Positions 31,427-39,167 are shown, counted from the stretch's first letter. The stretch is 44,863 nucleotides of DNA from JACVRW01 sp034664105 (GCA_034664105.1 JAXDIH010000020.1:1-44863), one strand, 5' to 3'. The notes: generated by a model not told the origin, from the sequence alone. Made by a program: numbers and translations.

Positions 31427-31873
31427 TTGCGCCGCCTCCCGGTCGCCCTCCTGACCGGTTTCCTCATAGTCGCCGCCCTTCTACCGGCCGCCGCCGCGGC
31501 CAGCCCGCAGGGAGCTGCCATCGCGCAGCTCAACGACATACGCCAGGCCCACGGCCTGCAGCCGCTGCGTTCCTCGGGAGCGCTGGAGCGCTCGTCGAGC
31601 CGCTACGCCCGGCACATGATCCGTACCGACTACTTCGGGCACGCCTCGCGGATCGCCGTGAGCAGCCAGTTCGGGCACGCTGGCGAGACGCTCGCCATGC
31701 AGTCCGGCTGGCGGGCCGATCCCGCGCAGACGATCGCTGACTGGATGAACTCACCGGGCCACCGCGCGGTGCTGCTCTCGGCCGGCTACAGGTGGATCGG
31801 GATGGGAACGGCCCGCGGACGCATCGGCTCGCGGCTCGTCACCGTGTGGGTGGCGCACGTGGGGGCGCGCTAG
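31427..31873 (+). CDS. Secreted CAP-domain protein under riboswitch control
   Basis: 148 residues with a signal peptide (1-25, VALLTGFLIVAALLPAAAAA-S) and a compact CAP domain: IAQLNDIRQAHGLQPLR, a first His in RYARHMIRTDYFGHAS, then GETLAMQSGW, the second-His motif DWMNSPGHRAVLLSAGYRWIGMG and VTVWVAHVG. A rare TTG start at 31427 follows AGGGGA six bases upstream. Its leader is a c-di-AMP riboswitch, which places it in the cell-wall remodelling regulon typical for that RNA. It is shorter than the CAP protein at 4570 and shares the same signature regions. Confidence 0.88.
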   Translation: MRRLPVALLTGFLIVAALLPAAAAASPQGAAIAQLNDIRQAHGLQPLRSSGALERSSSRYARHMIRTDYFGHASRIAVSSQFGHAGETLAMQSGWRADPAQTIADWMNSPGHRAVLLSAGYRWIGMGTARGRIGSRLVTVWVAHVGAR

Positions 31874-31878
31874 GTCCG

Positions 31879-32310
31879 CTAGGCGGCGAGCTTGCGGCAG
31901 AGCTCCGCGAGCGAGCGCTTCTCGCCCTCGTCGAGGGCTCCGAAGGCGCGTGTGACGCGGTCCGAGTGCTCGGGGAAGAGGCGCTCGACGAGCTCGCGCC
32001 CGAGCGCGGTGAGGTCCACCACGACGATGCGCCGATCCGCGGGGTCGCGGCGGCGTCGGACGAGGTAGCGGGCGTCGAGCGTGGCGGTGACCTCGGTGGC
32101 GTTTGCCTTCGACCAGCCGAGCCGGCGGCGCACCGTCCTGAGCTCCAGCGAGCCACCGGCGGTGGTGAGCACCACCAGCACCGAGAAGCCGGCGGGCGAA
32201 ACGCCCTCGCGATTCAGCTCGGCGGCAACCCGACGGCGCACAGCCGCCTCGGCGCGCAGCAGCGCCTGCAGCGCACGATGTGCGAGCGGATCGCCGAGCT
32301 CGAGCGGCAT
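31879..32310 (-). CDS. MarR-family transcriptional regulator
   Basis: 143-residue winged-helix regulator: dimerisation helix HRALQALLRAEAAVRRR, HTH region SPAGFSVLVVLTTAGGSLELRTVRRRLGWSKANATEVTATL, the wing signature RRRRDPADRRIVVVDLTALGREL and a C-terminal dimerisation helix. MarR proteins usually bind a palindrome near their own gene and respond to phenolics or oxidants; no ligand can be predicted. I choose ATG 32310 (MPLELGDPLAHRA); the longer frame to 32466 would read through the large hairpin and is unlikely. Its stop lies six bases from the stop of the convergent CAP gene. Confidence 0.88.
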   Translation of the reverse strand: MPLELGDPLAHRALQALLRAEAAVRRRVAAELNREGVSPAGFSVLVVLTTAGGSLELRTVRRRLGWSKANATEVTATLDARYLVRRRRDPADRRIVVVDLTALGRELVERLFPEHSDRVTRAFGALDEGEKRSLAELCRKLAA

Positions 32311-32412
32311 CCCGGCGGCACTGTAAGCGGGGTTCCGGACGGCCCGCCCCGGGCGGCCGTGGCGCTGCGCCGCGCAACAGCGGCAACCAGGGGTGGTGCA
32401 GCCGTGTACACA

Positions 32413-32476
32413 CGCCGGGAGTGTGGGCCCCGAAACGCGTCCTATACGCACCGTTTGGGGGCCCACACCCCCGGCG
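32413..32476. repeat. Long imperfect inverted repeat (25-bp arms)
   Basis: Arms 32413-32437 and 32452-32476 are reverse complements at 23 of 25 positions, with a 14-nt centre in which GCGT and ACGC can pair further around CCTAT. Each arm contains GTGTGGGCCCC. It lies 66 bp downstream of the MerR gene and 100 bp upstream of MarR on the same strand. It could terminate the MerR message, bind a regulator, or be a mobile palindromic element. No U-tract follows. The remaining bases of the 232-bp gap (32311-32542) show nothing else. Confidence 0.75.
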
Positions 32477-32542
32477 CGGCGCTTCGAGCGTGACCTTGTT
32501 GCCGTCGTTTGTGACGCGAGGGTGACGCGGGCGTGAGGGGCG

Positions 32543-33457
32543 CTACCCCGCGCGGCGGGCGTTTGCCACCGCGACCCGGCGGGCCGTCTCTTGGTCCGCG
32601 GCCTCGGGCGCCACCATGGCCTGGTCGATCCGGCCGCTGTCGACGTAGCCCTTCAGGCGCTCCACTGCCCCGATCGGCTGGCCGCCCAGTGACGGGATGC
32701 CGTGATCGCCGGTGACGGGCATCGCCTCGCGGTACTCGAACACCGGCGCCGCCGAGCCCACCTGGCGCACCGTGTACACGAGCCGGCCGACCACCTCGAG
32801 GGTGGCTTCGCCGCCGCAGAACACGAACGCGGTCGGGTCGAGCGCCCGGATGGCGCGCACCACGCGCTCGGGCGGGAGGTCGAAGGCGAGCAGCAGCGTC
32901 TTGAACCCGGCGCGGCGCATGCCCAGCTCGAGCGCCTGGACGTGGAGGGACTCCAGGTCGAGGCGCGGGCTCGAGTCGAACAGCAGCACACCCTGCGAGC
33001 GGGTCGCCGGCGGAGCCACGCGCCGGGAGGCGTACAGCCACCCGGTCGCCCAGCGGAACGCGAACTCGCGCTCGGCGTCGCGACTCTCCCGGTCGCTGGC
33101 CAGCTCCAGCGCCGGCAGCAGCACCTCCTCGACGGTGCGCTCGATCGAGCGCACGGCGAGGCTCTCCTCCAGCACGCGGTCGGCAATGATCTCGTCGAAG
33201 TGATCCCACGCGTCGAGCAGGCGGCTCGGCGTGCTCGGCCCATCGCCGCGCTGGCGCGCCAGCTCGATGGCGGACGAGATGTTGTGCGTCTCCAGCAGCG
33301 CCCGGCGCAGCGACTCGAGCTCGGCCAGGTCGTACTGGCGGTGGCCACCCTGGGTGCGGCGCGGCTTCGGATAGCTGAAGCGGCGCTCCCAACTACGCAG
33401 CGTGTTCGGGCTTACCCCGAGAAGTTCTGCGGCCGCATTTGTCCTGATCCCGCTCAC
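32543..33457 (-). CDS. MerR-family regulator with B12-binding-like sensory domain
   Basis: 304 residues. The N-terminal MerR winged helix is clear: GIRTNAAAELLGVSPNTLRSWERRF, PKPRRTQGGHRQYDLAELE. A helical segment (about 80-165) and a Rossmann-like C-terminal domain (about 165-285: GVLLFDSSPRLDLESLHVQALELGMRRAGFKTLLLAFDL, TAFVFCGG) follow the CarH/LitR layout. Where cobalamin-binding members have the E/DxH lower ligand, alignment by the RRAG helix places Asp and Glu here, so B12 binding is doubtful. GTG at 33457 is preceded by a strong GGAGG at ideal spacing. It lies 202 bp downstream of the Zn-ribbon/PAS gene; that gap has two CTTGCAC direct repeats. Confidence 0.8.
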   Translation of the reverse strand: MSGIRTNAAAELLGVSPNTLRSWERRFSYPKPRRTQGGHRQYDLAELESLRRALLETHNISSAIELARQRGDGPSTPSRLLDAWDHFDEIIADRVLEESLAVRSIERTVEEVLLPALELASDRESRDAEREFAFRWATGWLYASRRVAPPATRSQGVLLFDSSPRLDLESLHVQALELGMRRAGFKTLLLAFDLPPERVVRAIRALDPTAFVFCGGEATLEVVGRLVYTVRQVGSAAPVFEYREAMPVTGDHGIPSLGGQPIGAVERLKGYVDSGRIDQAMVAPEAADQETARRVAVANARRAG

Positions 33458-33659
33458 GTCGCCTCCGTCCCGTGTGAAGCGCAACAGCTGTGCGCCATTA
33501 CTTCGCACGTCGCACCTTCGACTCGAAGGCACGTTGCGCTCTTGCACGGGTTTTCGGCATCAGGCACAACATCTTGAGTCAGGCTTTGTCGCGTCTGGAC
33601 GTTTGTCGCGCAACCGGTGCAGCGGTTCTTGCACCTGAACCCGCTGCGAGGCGGCGCGG

Positions 33660-34172
33660 CTAGCGGCGGCCGAAGCCGGTGGTCTGCACCGTGACCAGGG
33701 CAGCGCGCGGGGGACCGCAGGTGGCGATCCGGGCGGCCAGCATGCCGAGCGCCTCGCCGGCCTCCGACCGCAACCGCATCGGAACCACGACGGGCTCACG
33801 GGCTCGCTGGGCGGCCAGCGCCGCGTGCCGGGCGAGCTGGTCGTCGCCGAGGGGGCAGGTGGCCAGGTCGAGCAGGTTGGCCCCCACCAGCGCCTCCTCG
33901 GGGCCGAAGATCTCCTCGCCGGCCTCGCTCACGGCGCTCACGGTGAGCTCGTACGTGCAGATCAGGAAAGCGGGGGTGTCCGCGGCCAGGGCGTTGCGCT
34001 TGCACGTGAGCAGCACGCCCATCTCGCAGCGATCGCACACCCGGTGGGGCACGTGCAGCTGCCCCACGGGCTGCTCCGACACGTGGCCGCAGCGCGAGCA
34101 GAAGCGGATCGCATCGAGCTGCGCCGGGCCTGCCGGGGCGGAGGAGGGTTGTATGCGGGTTACGGCGGCCAC
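33660..34172 (-). CDS. Zinc-ribbon plus PAS-like domain protein (putative sensor)
   Basis: About 170 residues. The N-terminal part holds two Cys pairs (FCSRCGHVSE and HRVCDRCEMGVLLTC), likely a Zn ribbon. From about residue 65 a PAS-like domain follows: TPAFLICTYELTVSAVSEAGEEIFGPEEALVG, LLDLATCP, and the final sheet VVPMRLRSEAGEALGMLAARI..RAALVTVQTTGF. There is no output domain, so it probably acts through a partner, possibly the MerR regulator encoded next. The start is uncertain: GTG 34172 follows GCGAGG; ATG 34277 is possible. Further upstream starts run antisense into fumarase and are rejected. Function unknown. Confidence 0.7.
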   Translation of the reverse strand: MAAVTRIQPSSAPAGPAQLDAIRFCSRCGHVSEQPVGQLHVPHRVCDRCEMGVLLTCKRNALAADTPAFLICTYELTVSAVSEAGEEIFGPEEALVGANLLDLATCPLGDDQLARHAALAAQRAREPVVVPMRLRSEAGEALGMLAARIATCGPPRAALVTVQTTGFGRR

Positions 34173-34275
34173 TACCTCGCGATCAGAACACGGAAGTCGG
34201 GGCGGCGCCTGCCCCTTACGGGCACTGCACGGCTTAATTGCCAGACCCGGTGCGAAGTGGCGAGCGATAGCCTCC

Positions 34276-35589
34276 ATGGCGATGGCGACACAGCAAGAGC
34301 TCTGGGGCTCAGAGACCAGCAAGGCGATTGAAAACTTCCCGGTGTCGGGCGAGCCCGTGCCGGCTCCCGTGGTGCGCTGGCTCGGCCGCATCAAGGCAGC
34401 CGCGGCGCGCGTGAACGGCGAGCTGGGCCTGCTGGACCCGGAGCTGGCCGAGCGGATCGCCCAGGCCGGCGACGAGGTCGCCAGCGGCGAGCACGACGAC
34501 CAGTTCCCGATCGACGTCTTCCAGACCGGCTCGGGCACCTCCTCGAACATGAACGCCAACGAGGTGATCGCCAACCTCGCCGGCGACGGGGCTCATCCCA
34601 ACGACCACGTGAACATGGGGCAGTCGTCGAACGACGTGTTCCCCTCCGCGGTCCACCTGGCCGCCGTCGACGCGGTGCGCTCCGAGCTGCTGCCGGCGCT
34701 CGAGCGGCTGGCTGGCTCGTTCGAGCGCAAGGCCGACGAGTGGGCCGACGTGGTCAAGGCGGGCCGCACCCACATGATGGACGCCGTCCCTGTGACGCTC
34801 GGCCAGGAGTTCGGCGGCTACGCCGCGCAGATCAGCCTCGGCCGCGACCGCGTGCGCGATGCGCTCGGTCGCGCCAGCGAGATCCCGCTGGGCGGCACCG
34901 CCACGGGCACCGGCCTCAACACCCACCCCGAGTTCGCGGAGCGGGTGCGCGAGAAGCTCGGGCTCGGCGAGGCTCCGCGCGACCGCTTCGAGGCCCAGGC
35001 CAACCGCGACGCGCTGGTCGAGCTGCACGGGGCGCTCAAGGTCGTGGCCGTGTCACTGACCAAGATCGCCAACGACCTCGTGCTGATGGGCTCCGGGCCG
35101 CGCACCGGGATCGGCGAGCTGCTGCTGCCCGAGCTCCAGAAGGGCTCGTCGATCATGCCGGGCAAGGTCAACCCCGTGATCCCCGAGGTGGTGCTGCAGG
35201 TGGCCGCCCAGGTGATCGGCAACGACACCGCGGTCACCGTGGCCGGCACCCAGGGCGCCTTCGAGCTGAACGTCCGGGTGCCCGTGATCGCCCGCAACCT
35301 GTTCGAGTCGATCCGCATCCTCACCTCGGCGAGCCAGCTGCTGGCGGAGAAGTGCGTCGACGGGCTGGAGGCGAACGAAGCGGTGCTGCGCCGCAACGGC
35401 GAGTCCACCCCGGCGATCGCAACAGCGCTCAACCCGCACATCGGCTACGACCGAGCCACCGAGATCGTCAACGAAGCGGTCGCCTCGCAGCGCACGATCC
35501 GCGAGGTGGCGCTCGAGCAGGGCGTGGACGAGCAGACGCTCGACCAGGCGCTCGACCTGCGCGCGATGGCGCGCGGCACGAAGACCTAG
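34276..35589 (+). CDS. fumC: Fumarate hydratase, class II
   Basis: 437-residue iron-independent fumarase, interconverting fumarate and malate in the TCA cycle. Family blocks in order: DDQFPIDVFQTGSGTSSNMN, DHVNMGQSSNDVFPSA, VKAGRTHMMDAVPVTLGQEF, GTATGTGLNTHPEF and the superfamily signature GSSIMPGKVNPVIPE with the catalytic Ser loop. Length is slightly under the usual 460. Start ATG 34276 or 34282; neither has a clear Shine-Dalgarno. Divergent from the Zn-ribbon/PAS gene, and its TAG interlocks with the stop of the M23 peptidase gene in CTAG. Confidence 0.96.
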   Translation: MAMATQQELWGSETSKAIENFPVSGEPVPAPVVRWLGRIKAAAARVNGELGLLDPELAERIAQAGDEVASGEHDDQFPIDVFQTGSGTSSNMNANEVIANLAGDGAHPNDHVNMGQSSNDVFPSAVHLAAVDAVRSELLPALERLAGSFERKADEWADVVKAGRTHMMDAVPVTLGQEFGGYAAQISLGRDRVRDALGRASEIPLGGTATGTGLNTHPEFAERVREKLGLGEAPRDRFEAQANRDALVELHGALKVVAVSLTKIANDLVLMGSGPRTGIGELLLPELQKGSSIMPGKVNPVIPEVVLQVAAQVIGNDTAVTVAGTQGAFELNVRVPVIARNLFESIRILTSASQLLAEKCVDGLEANEAVLRRNGESTPAIATALNPHIGYDRATEIVNEAVASQRTIREVALEQGVDEQTLDQALDLRAMARGTKT

Positions 35590-36575
35590 CGACAGTCGTC
35601 GATCTTCGCGGTGGCGTACGCCGCCGGGTCCGAGCAGCGGGAGCGCACGGCGATCCCCGTCGGCGCACGCGCGGCCGTGCCGGCGAGCAGGAACGGCTCC
35701 GGGTTGATCGGCACGTTGTTGAGGCGCACCTCCCAGTGCAGGTGCGGCCCGGTGGAGTGTCCGGTGGAGCCGACATAGCCGATCCTGGTGCCGCCCTGGA
35801 CCTGCTCGCCCGCGAACGAGGTGATCCGCGACAGGTGCGCGTACCAGGTGGTGTAGCCGAGGCGGTGCTGGATCACGACCAGGTTGCCGTAGCCGCCGGA
35901 GTTGAAGCCGGCGAAGACCGTCGTGCCGACGCCCGCGGCCTCGACGAGGGTCCCGTAGGGGACCGGGAAGTCGAGCCCAGAGTGCTTGCGGCCGTTCTCG
36001 CGCGGCGCACCGAAGCGGTCGCCGATCGGCCCCGCCACGGGGCGGAAGAAGCTCACCGGACCGGAGACGGTCCGGGTGGTGGGCGCACTCGAGCGCTGGC
36101 GCAGCGCGGAGATCGTGGAGGAGCCGACCACGCCGTCCACGGACAACCCGGCGGCGCGCTGGAACGCGACGACGGCGGTGCGCGTGCCCTGCCCGAAGCC
36201 GCCGTCGATCCCGCCGGACGGGTAGCCGCGGCGCTGGAGCAGGAACTGGAGCGCGGCCACGTCCCAGCCGCGCTGGCCGCTCTGCATGACGCGCGAGCCC
36301 AGGGCCGGCCGGCCGCGGCGGCCGAGCGCCTGGCGGGTCTGCGGTCCGGGCACGCCGTCGACCAGGAGGCTGCGCTGCTGCTGGAGCGTGCGCACGGCCC
36401 GTTCGGTGAACGGGCCTCTCACGCCGTCCACCGCGACTGGGTAGAGGCCGATGGCCTTGAGTGCCACCTGAAGCGCGGCCACGTTGGCGCTGCTCGCGGC
36501 TGCCTGCTCAGCAAAACCCAACGAAAGCGTCCCTACGAGTATGACCACGCCGACGATATGCCGGACGTAACGCAT
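35586..36575 (-). CDS. Secreted M23 (LytM) endopeptidase with two peptidoglycan-binding domains
   Basis: 329 residues: signal peptide (1-28, HIVGVVILVGTLSLGFAEQAAAS), two PG_binding_1 repeats (about 30-75: VAALQVALKAIGLYPVAVDG; about 105-160: VAALQFLLQRRGYPSGGIDG), a linker, then the LytM domain (about 185-300) with zinc ligands in KHSGLDFPVPYG and GPHLHWEVRLNN and the second-shell His in WYAHLSRI. All four key residues appear intact, so an active cell-wall endopeptidase is likely. A short Cys-containing tail (SRCSDPAAYATAKIDDCR) could form a disulfide. I choose ATG 36575 with AAAGG just upstream. Divergent from the WS/DGAT gene. Confidence 0.92.
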   Translation of the reverse strand: MRYVRHIVGVVILVGTLSLGFAEQAAASSANVAALQVALKAIGLYPVAVDGVRGPFTERAVRTLQQQRSLLVDGVPGPQTRQALGRRGRPALGSRVMQSGQRGWDVAALQFLLQRRGYPSGGIDGGFGQGTRTAVVAFQRAAGLSVDGVVGSSTISALRQRSSAPTTRTVSGPVSFFRPVAGPIGDRFGAPRENGRKHSGLDFPVPYGTLVEAAGVGTTVFAGFNSGGYGNLVVIQHRLGYTTWYAHLSRITSFAGEQVQGGTRIGYVGSTGHSTGPHLHWEVRLNNVPINPEPFLLAGTAARAPTGIAVRSRCSDPAAYATAKIDDCR

Positions 36576-36642
36576 ACCTTTGGTTTCGGGGCGTTCCCGG
36601 AGCATGCCAAGGGTCGCACGTGATCCTGCAGGAGGACTGGGT

Positions 36643-38082
36643 ATGGGCTCCACGATGCGCCAGCTGAACACGCTCGACGCGCAGTTCCTCGGAGTGGAGT
36701 CGCCGCGCACGTTCAGCCACTTCTCCGTGCTGGGCATCTACGACGGCGAGCTCACGGTCGAGGACCTGCGCCGGCGCGTGGGGGAGCGGCTGCACCTGCT
36801 GCCCCCCTTCCGCTGGCGCCTGGTGGAGGTGCCGCTCGACCTGGACCTGCCGTACTGGGTCGAGGATCCGGACTTCGACCTCGGGTACCACATCCGCGAG
36901 GCAGCGGTCCCGCCGCCCGGGGACGACCGCAAGGTCGCCGAGGTGGTGGAGCGCATCGTCGAGCGACCGCTCGACCGGTCGCGGCCGCTCTGGGAGCTCT
37001 ACCTGCTGCGCGGCCTGCGCGACGGGCGCGTCGGGCTGCTGACCAAGGTGCACCACTCGGCCGCGGACGGGGTGTCCGGCAACGAGCTGCTCACGGCGAT
37101 GCTCGACCCCACGCCGAACGGCGGCGAGCGGACCGACCTCCCCGACGACCAGCCCCACGGCGAGCGAGTGCCGGGCGGGCTCGAGATGCTCGGGCGTGCG
37201 CTCGGAGCGCTGCCGCGCCACCCGCTGCGCACGGTCGCTCGGCTGCCGCGTGTCCTGCCGACGCTCACGGACATCCCCGGAGCGAACGCCTTTCCGGGCG
37301 TCGCGCGGCTGTCGCACGGCCTCTCACGACTGCGCGCGCGTGACGACGAGGGCATCCTCGAGGTGGCCACGGCACGGGCACCGCGCACGTGCTTCAACGG
37401 CCCGATCTCGCCGCGGCGGCGCTTCGCATTCGGCTCGATCTCCCTTGAGCGCGTGAAGGCGATCAAGAACGCCACCGGCACCACCGTGAACGACGTGCTG
37501 GTGGCCCTGTGCGCCCGATCGCTGCGCGGCTGGCTGGCGGAGCACTGCGAGCTGCCCGAGGACCCGCTGGTGGCGATGATCCCGGTGTCGATCCGGCCGC
37601 CGGGAGAGGAGCAGAGCTTCGGCAACCGGATCTCGTTCATGGTCGTCCCCATCCCGACCACGGAGCGGGACCCGCTGCGCGCCCTCCAGCGCGCGCACGA
37701 GCCGCTGCGCAGCGCGAAGGAGCGCCACCGCGCCCTGCCCGCCGAGTACCTGACCGACGCGTCCAGCCTGATCCCGCCGGCGATGCTCGCGCTGGCGGCG
37801 CGCACCACTGTCGACGTGCTCAGCCGCACCCGGCCTCCGGTGAACCTGGTGATCTCCAACATCCCGGGGCCGCGCGAGGCGCTCTACTGCGCCGGCGCGC
37901 GGCTCGAGGCGGCCTACCCGGTGTCCGTGATCGTGGACGGCGTGGGCCTGAACATCACGGTCCTGAGCTACCAGGACCACATCGACATCGGCATCGTGGC
38001 CGACCGCGAGCAGGTGGACGACACCTGGTCGATGATCGACGGGATCCAGGTCGCGCTCGACGAGCTGGAGCTCGCGCTTTGA
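36643..38082 (+). CDS. Wax ester synthase / diacylglycerol acyltransferase (WS/DGAT)
   Basis: 479-residue bifunctional acyltransferase that makes triacylglycerol or wax esters from acyl-CoA. N-terminal RQLNTLDAQFLGVESPRTFSH, the active-site HHSAADG (residues 137-143; canonical HHxxxDG), and the later conserved blocks GTTVNDVLVALCARSLR, NRISFMVVPIPT, VNLVISNIPGPREALYCAGA and LNITVLSYQD are all present. It indicates storage-lipid synthesis typical of actinobacteria. ATG 36643 is chosen on its GGAGGA six bases upstream; the longer frame to 36580 is not needed. The next gene follows after 44 bp. Confidence 0.95.
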   Translation: MGSTMRQLNTLDAQFLGVESPRTFSHFSVLGIYDGELTVEDLRRRVGERLHLLPPFRWRLVEVPLDLDLPYWVEDPDFDLGYHIREAAVPPPGDDRKVAEVVERIVERPLDRSRPLWELYLLRGLRDGRVGLLTKVHHSAADGVSGNELLTAMLDPTPNGGERTDLPDDQPHGERVPGGLEMLGRALGALPRHPLRTVARLPRVLPTLTDIPGANAFPGVARLSHGLSRLRARDDEGILEVATARAPRTCFNGPISPRRRFAFGSISLERVKAIKNATGTTVNDVLVALCARSLRGWLAEHCELPEDPLVAMIPVSIRPPGEEQSFGNRISFMVVPIPTTERDPLRALQRAHEPLRSAKERHRALPAEYLTDASSLIPPAMLALAARTTVDVLSRTRPPVNLVISNIPGPREALYCAGARLEAAYPVSVIVDGVGLNITVLSYQDHIDIGIVADREQVDDTWSMIDGIQVALDELELAL

Positions 38083-38126
38083 GGCCCGCGCGATGATTTG
38101 AGCCGCGCCCCCCGGTCTCAACTCGC

Positions 38127-38780
38127 ATGACAAAGCTCACGTTCGACATATCGGTGTCACTCGACGGCTTCGTGGCTGGACCGAACCAGACGCTCGAGGC
38201 CCCGCTCGGCGAAGGAGGCGAGCGGCTCCACGAGTGGGCCTTGCGGCTCAAGGCCTGGCGAGAGCCCCACGGGCTCGAGGGCGGCGAGGTCAACGCCGAC
38301 TCGGCGGTGATGGAAGAGGGGCTGGCCGGCGTCGGTGCGACGGTGATGGGCAGGCGCATGTTCAGCGGCGGGGCGGGCCCGTGGGAGGAAGATCCGAACG
38401 CCGACGCCTGGTGGGGCGACGAGCCGCCCTTTCACCACCCCGTGTTCGTCCTCACCCACCACGCCCGCGAGCCCGTGGTCAAGGCCGGCGGAACCACGTT
38501 CAACTTCGTCACGGAGGGGATCGAGTACGCGCTGGACGCGGCTCGGGAAGCCGCTGGCGAGCGCAACGTGGTGGTGGCCGGTGGCGCCAGCGTCGGCCAG
38601 CAGTACCTGGCGGCCGGGCTGCTCGACGAGATCCACCTCCACGTCGTGCCCGTGCTGCTCGGCGGCGGCGTGAGGCTGTTCGACGGTCAGCTCGCCGGCG
38701 CGCCGGTCGGGCTAGAGCTCACGAGGGTGCTCGAATCCCCCACCGGGGTCACGCACGCGAGCTACCGAGTGGTGAGGTGA
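38127..38780 (+). CDS. RibD C-terminal / dihydrofolate reductase-like family protein
   Basis: 217 residues with the DHFR-like reductase fold: N-terminal TFDISVSLDGFVAGPNQTL, a central GATVMGRRMFSGGAGPWEE, HHPVFVLTHHAREP, then NVVVAGGASVGQQYLAAGLLDEIHLHVVPVLLGGGVRLF, which is the NADPH-binding block of the RibD C-terminal family. Such proteins are generic NADPH-dependent reductases of unknown substrate and are common in actinobacteria; a true riboflavin role is unlikely without the deaminase domain. ATG start at 38127. Confidence 0.88.
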   Translation: MTKLTFDISVSLDGFVAGPNQTLEAPLGEGGERLHEWALRLKAWREPHGLEGGEVNADSAVMEEGLAGVGATVMGRRMFSGGAGPWEEDPNADAWWGDEPPFHHPVFVLTHHAREPVVKAGGTTFNFVTEGIEYALDAAREAAGERNVVVAGGASVGQQYLAAGLLDEIHLHVVPVLLGGGVRLFDGQLAGAPVGLELTRVLESPTGVTHASYRVVR

Positions 38781-38789
38781 GCGGGCGGC

Positions 38790-39143
38790 TCAGCGCCCGG
38801 CGGCCGCCAGCGCGGCCACGAGGTCGGGCGCCCGCACGGCCGCGATGCCCGCGGCGCGTGCCGCGGCGCTGGTCTGCGGCCCGGTGACGACCACGCGGTA
38901 GCCGAGCGCCGCGAAGTAGCGCACGTCGGTGCGCGCCTCGGCGGCCGTGCGCGCCAGGCGGACGTCGGCGTCGACCTCCCGCAGGCGAGGGTCGAGCAGC
39001 TCGCGGCCGTCGTTGCCGGCCGCCGCGTCGATCACCAGCGCCGTGCGCGGCGCCGGCGCACCCGTCTCCTCGGCGAGCACGCCTCCGGCGGCCACGCCGC
39101 CTGCGACGACGACGCTCGCGATGATGTTCGCCAGGTCCGTCAT
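38790..39143 (-). CDS. Small protein with N-terminal hydrophobic segment (unknown function)
   Basis: 117 residues. Residues 7-24 (IIASVVVAGGVAAGGVLA) are weakly hydrophobic and could be a membrane anchor. The rest looks like an alpha/beta domain (TALVIDAAAGNDGRELLDP, YFAALGYRVVVTGPQTSAAARAAGIAAVRAPDLVAALAAAG), perhaps a small Rossmann- or BRCT-like fold. The ATG lies in the left arm of a 29-bp palindrome whose right arm contains an in-frame ATG of the divergent LacI gene, so the LacI protein may control it. No family recognised. Confidence 0.65.
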   Translation of the reverse strand: MTDLANIIASVVVAGGVAAGGVLAEETGAPAPRTALVIDAAAGNDGRELLDPRLREVDADVRLARTAAEARTDVRYFAALGYRVVVTGPQTSAAARAAGIAAVRAPDLVAALAAAGR

Positions 39144-39167
39144 ACGTATGTGCATACTACGTATGAC
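39139..39167. promoter_or_regulatory. Palindromic operator with bidirectional -10 between a small gene and lacI
   Basis: GTCATACGTA (39139-39148) and TACGTATGAC (39158-39167) are perfect inverted repeats separated by 9 bp. The left arm also contains the palindrome CATACGTATG. The centre holds CATACTA (39153-39159), the same bidirectional -10-like element found at 23528. Binding here would block both divergent promoters, so this is the best candidate operator of the adjacent LacI regulator. Confidence 0.6.

Noticed and set aside
32280..32525. Small plus-strand ORF across the large inverted repeat
   Set aside because: Arg/Gly/Pro-rich, overlaps the antisense of marR, no ribosome site and no protein-like pattern.
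33660..34574. Extended 304-residue version of the Zn-ribbon/PAS protein
   Set aside because: The added N-terminus lies antisense within fumC, is Ser/Pro-rich without a fold, and better starts exist near 34172.
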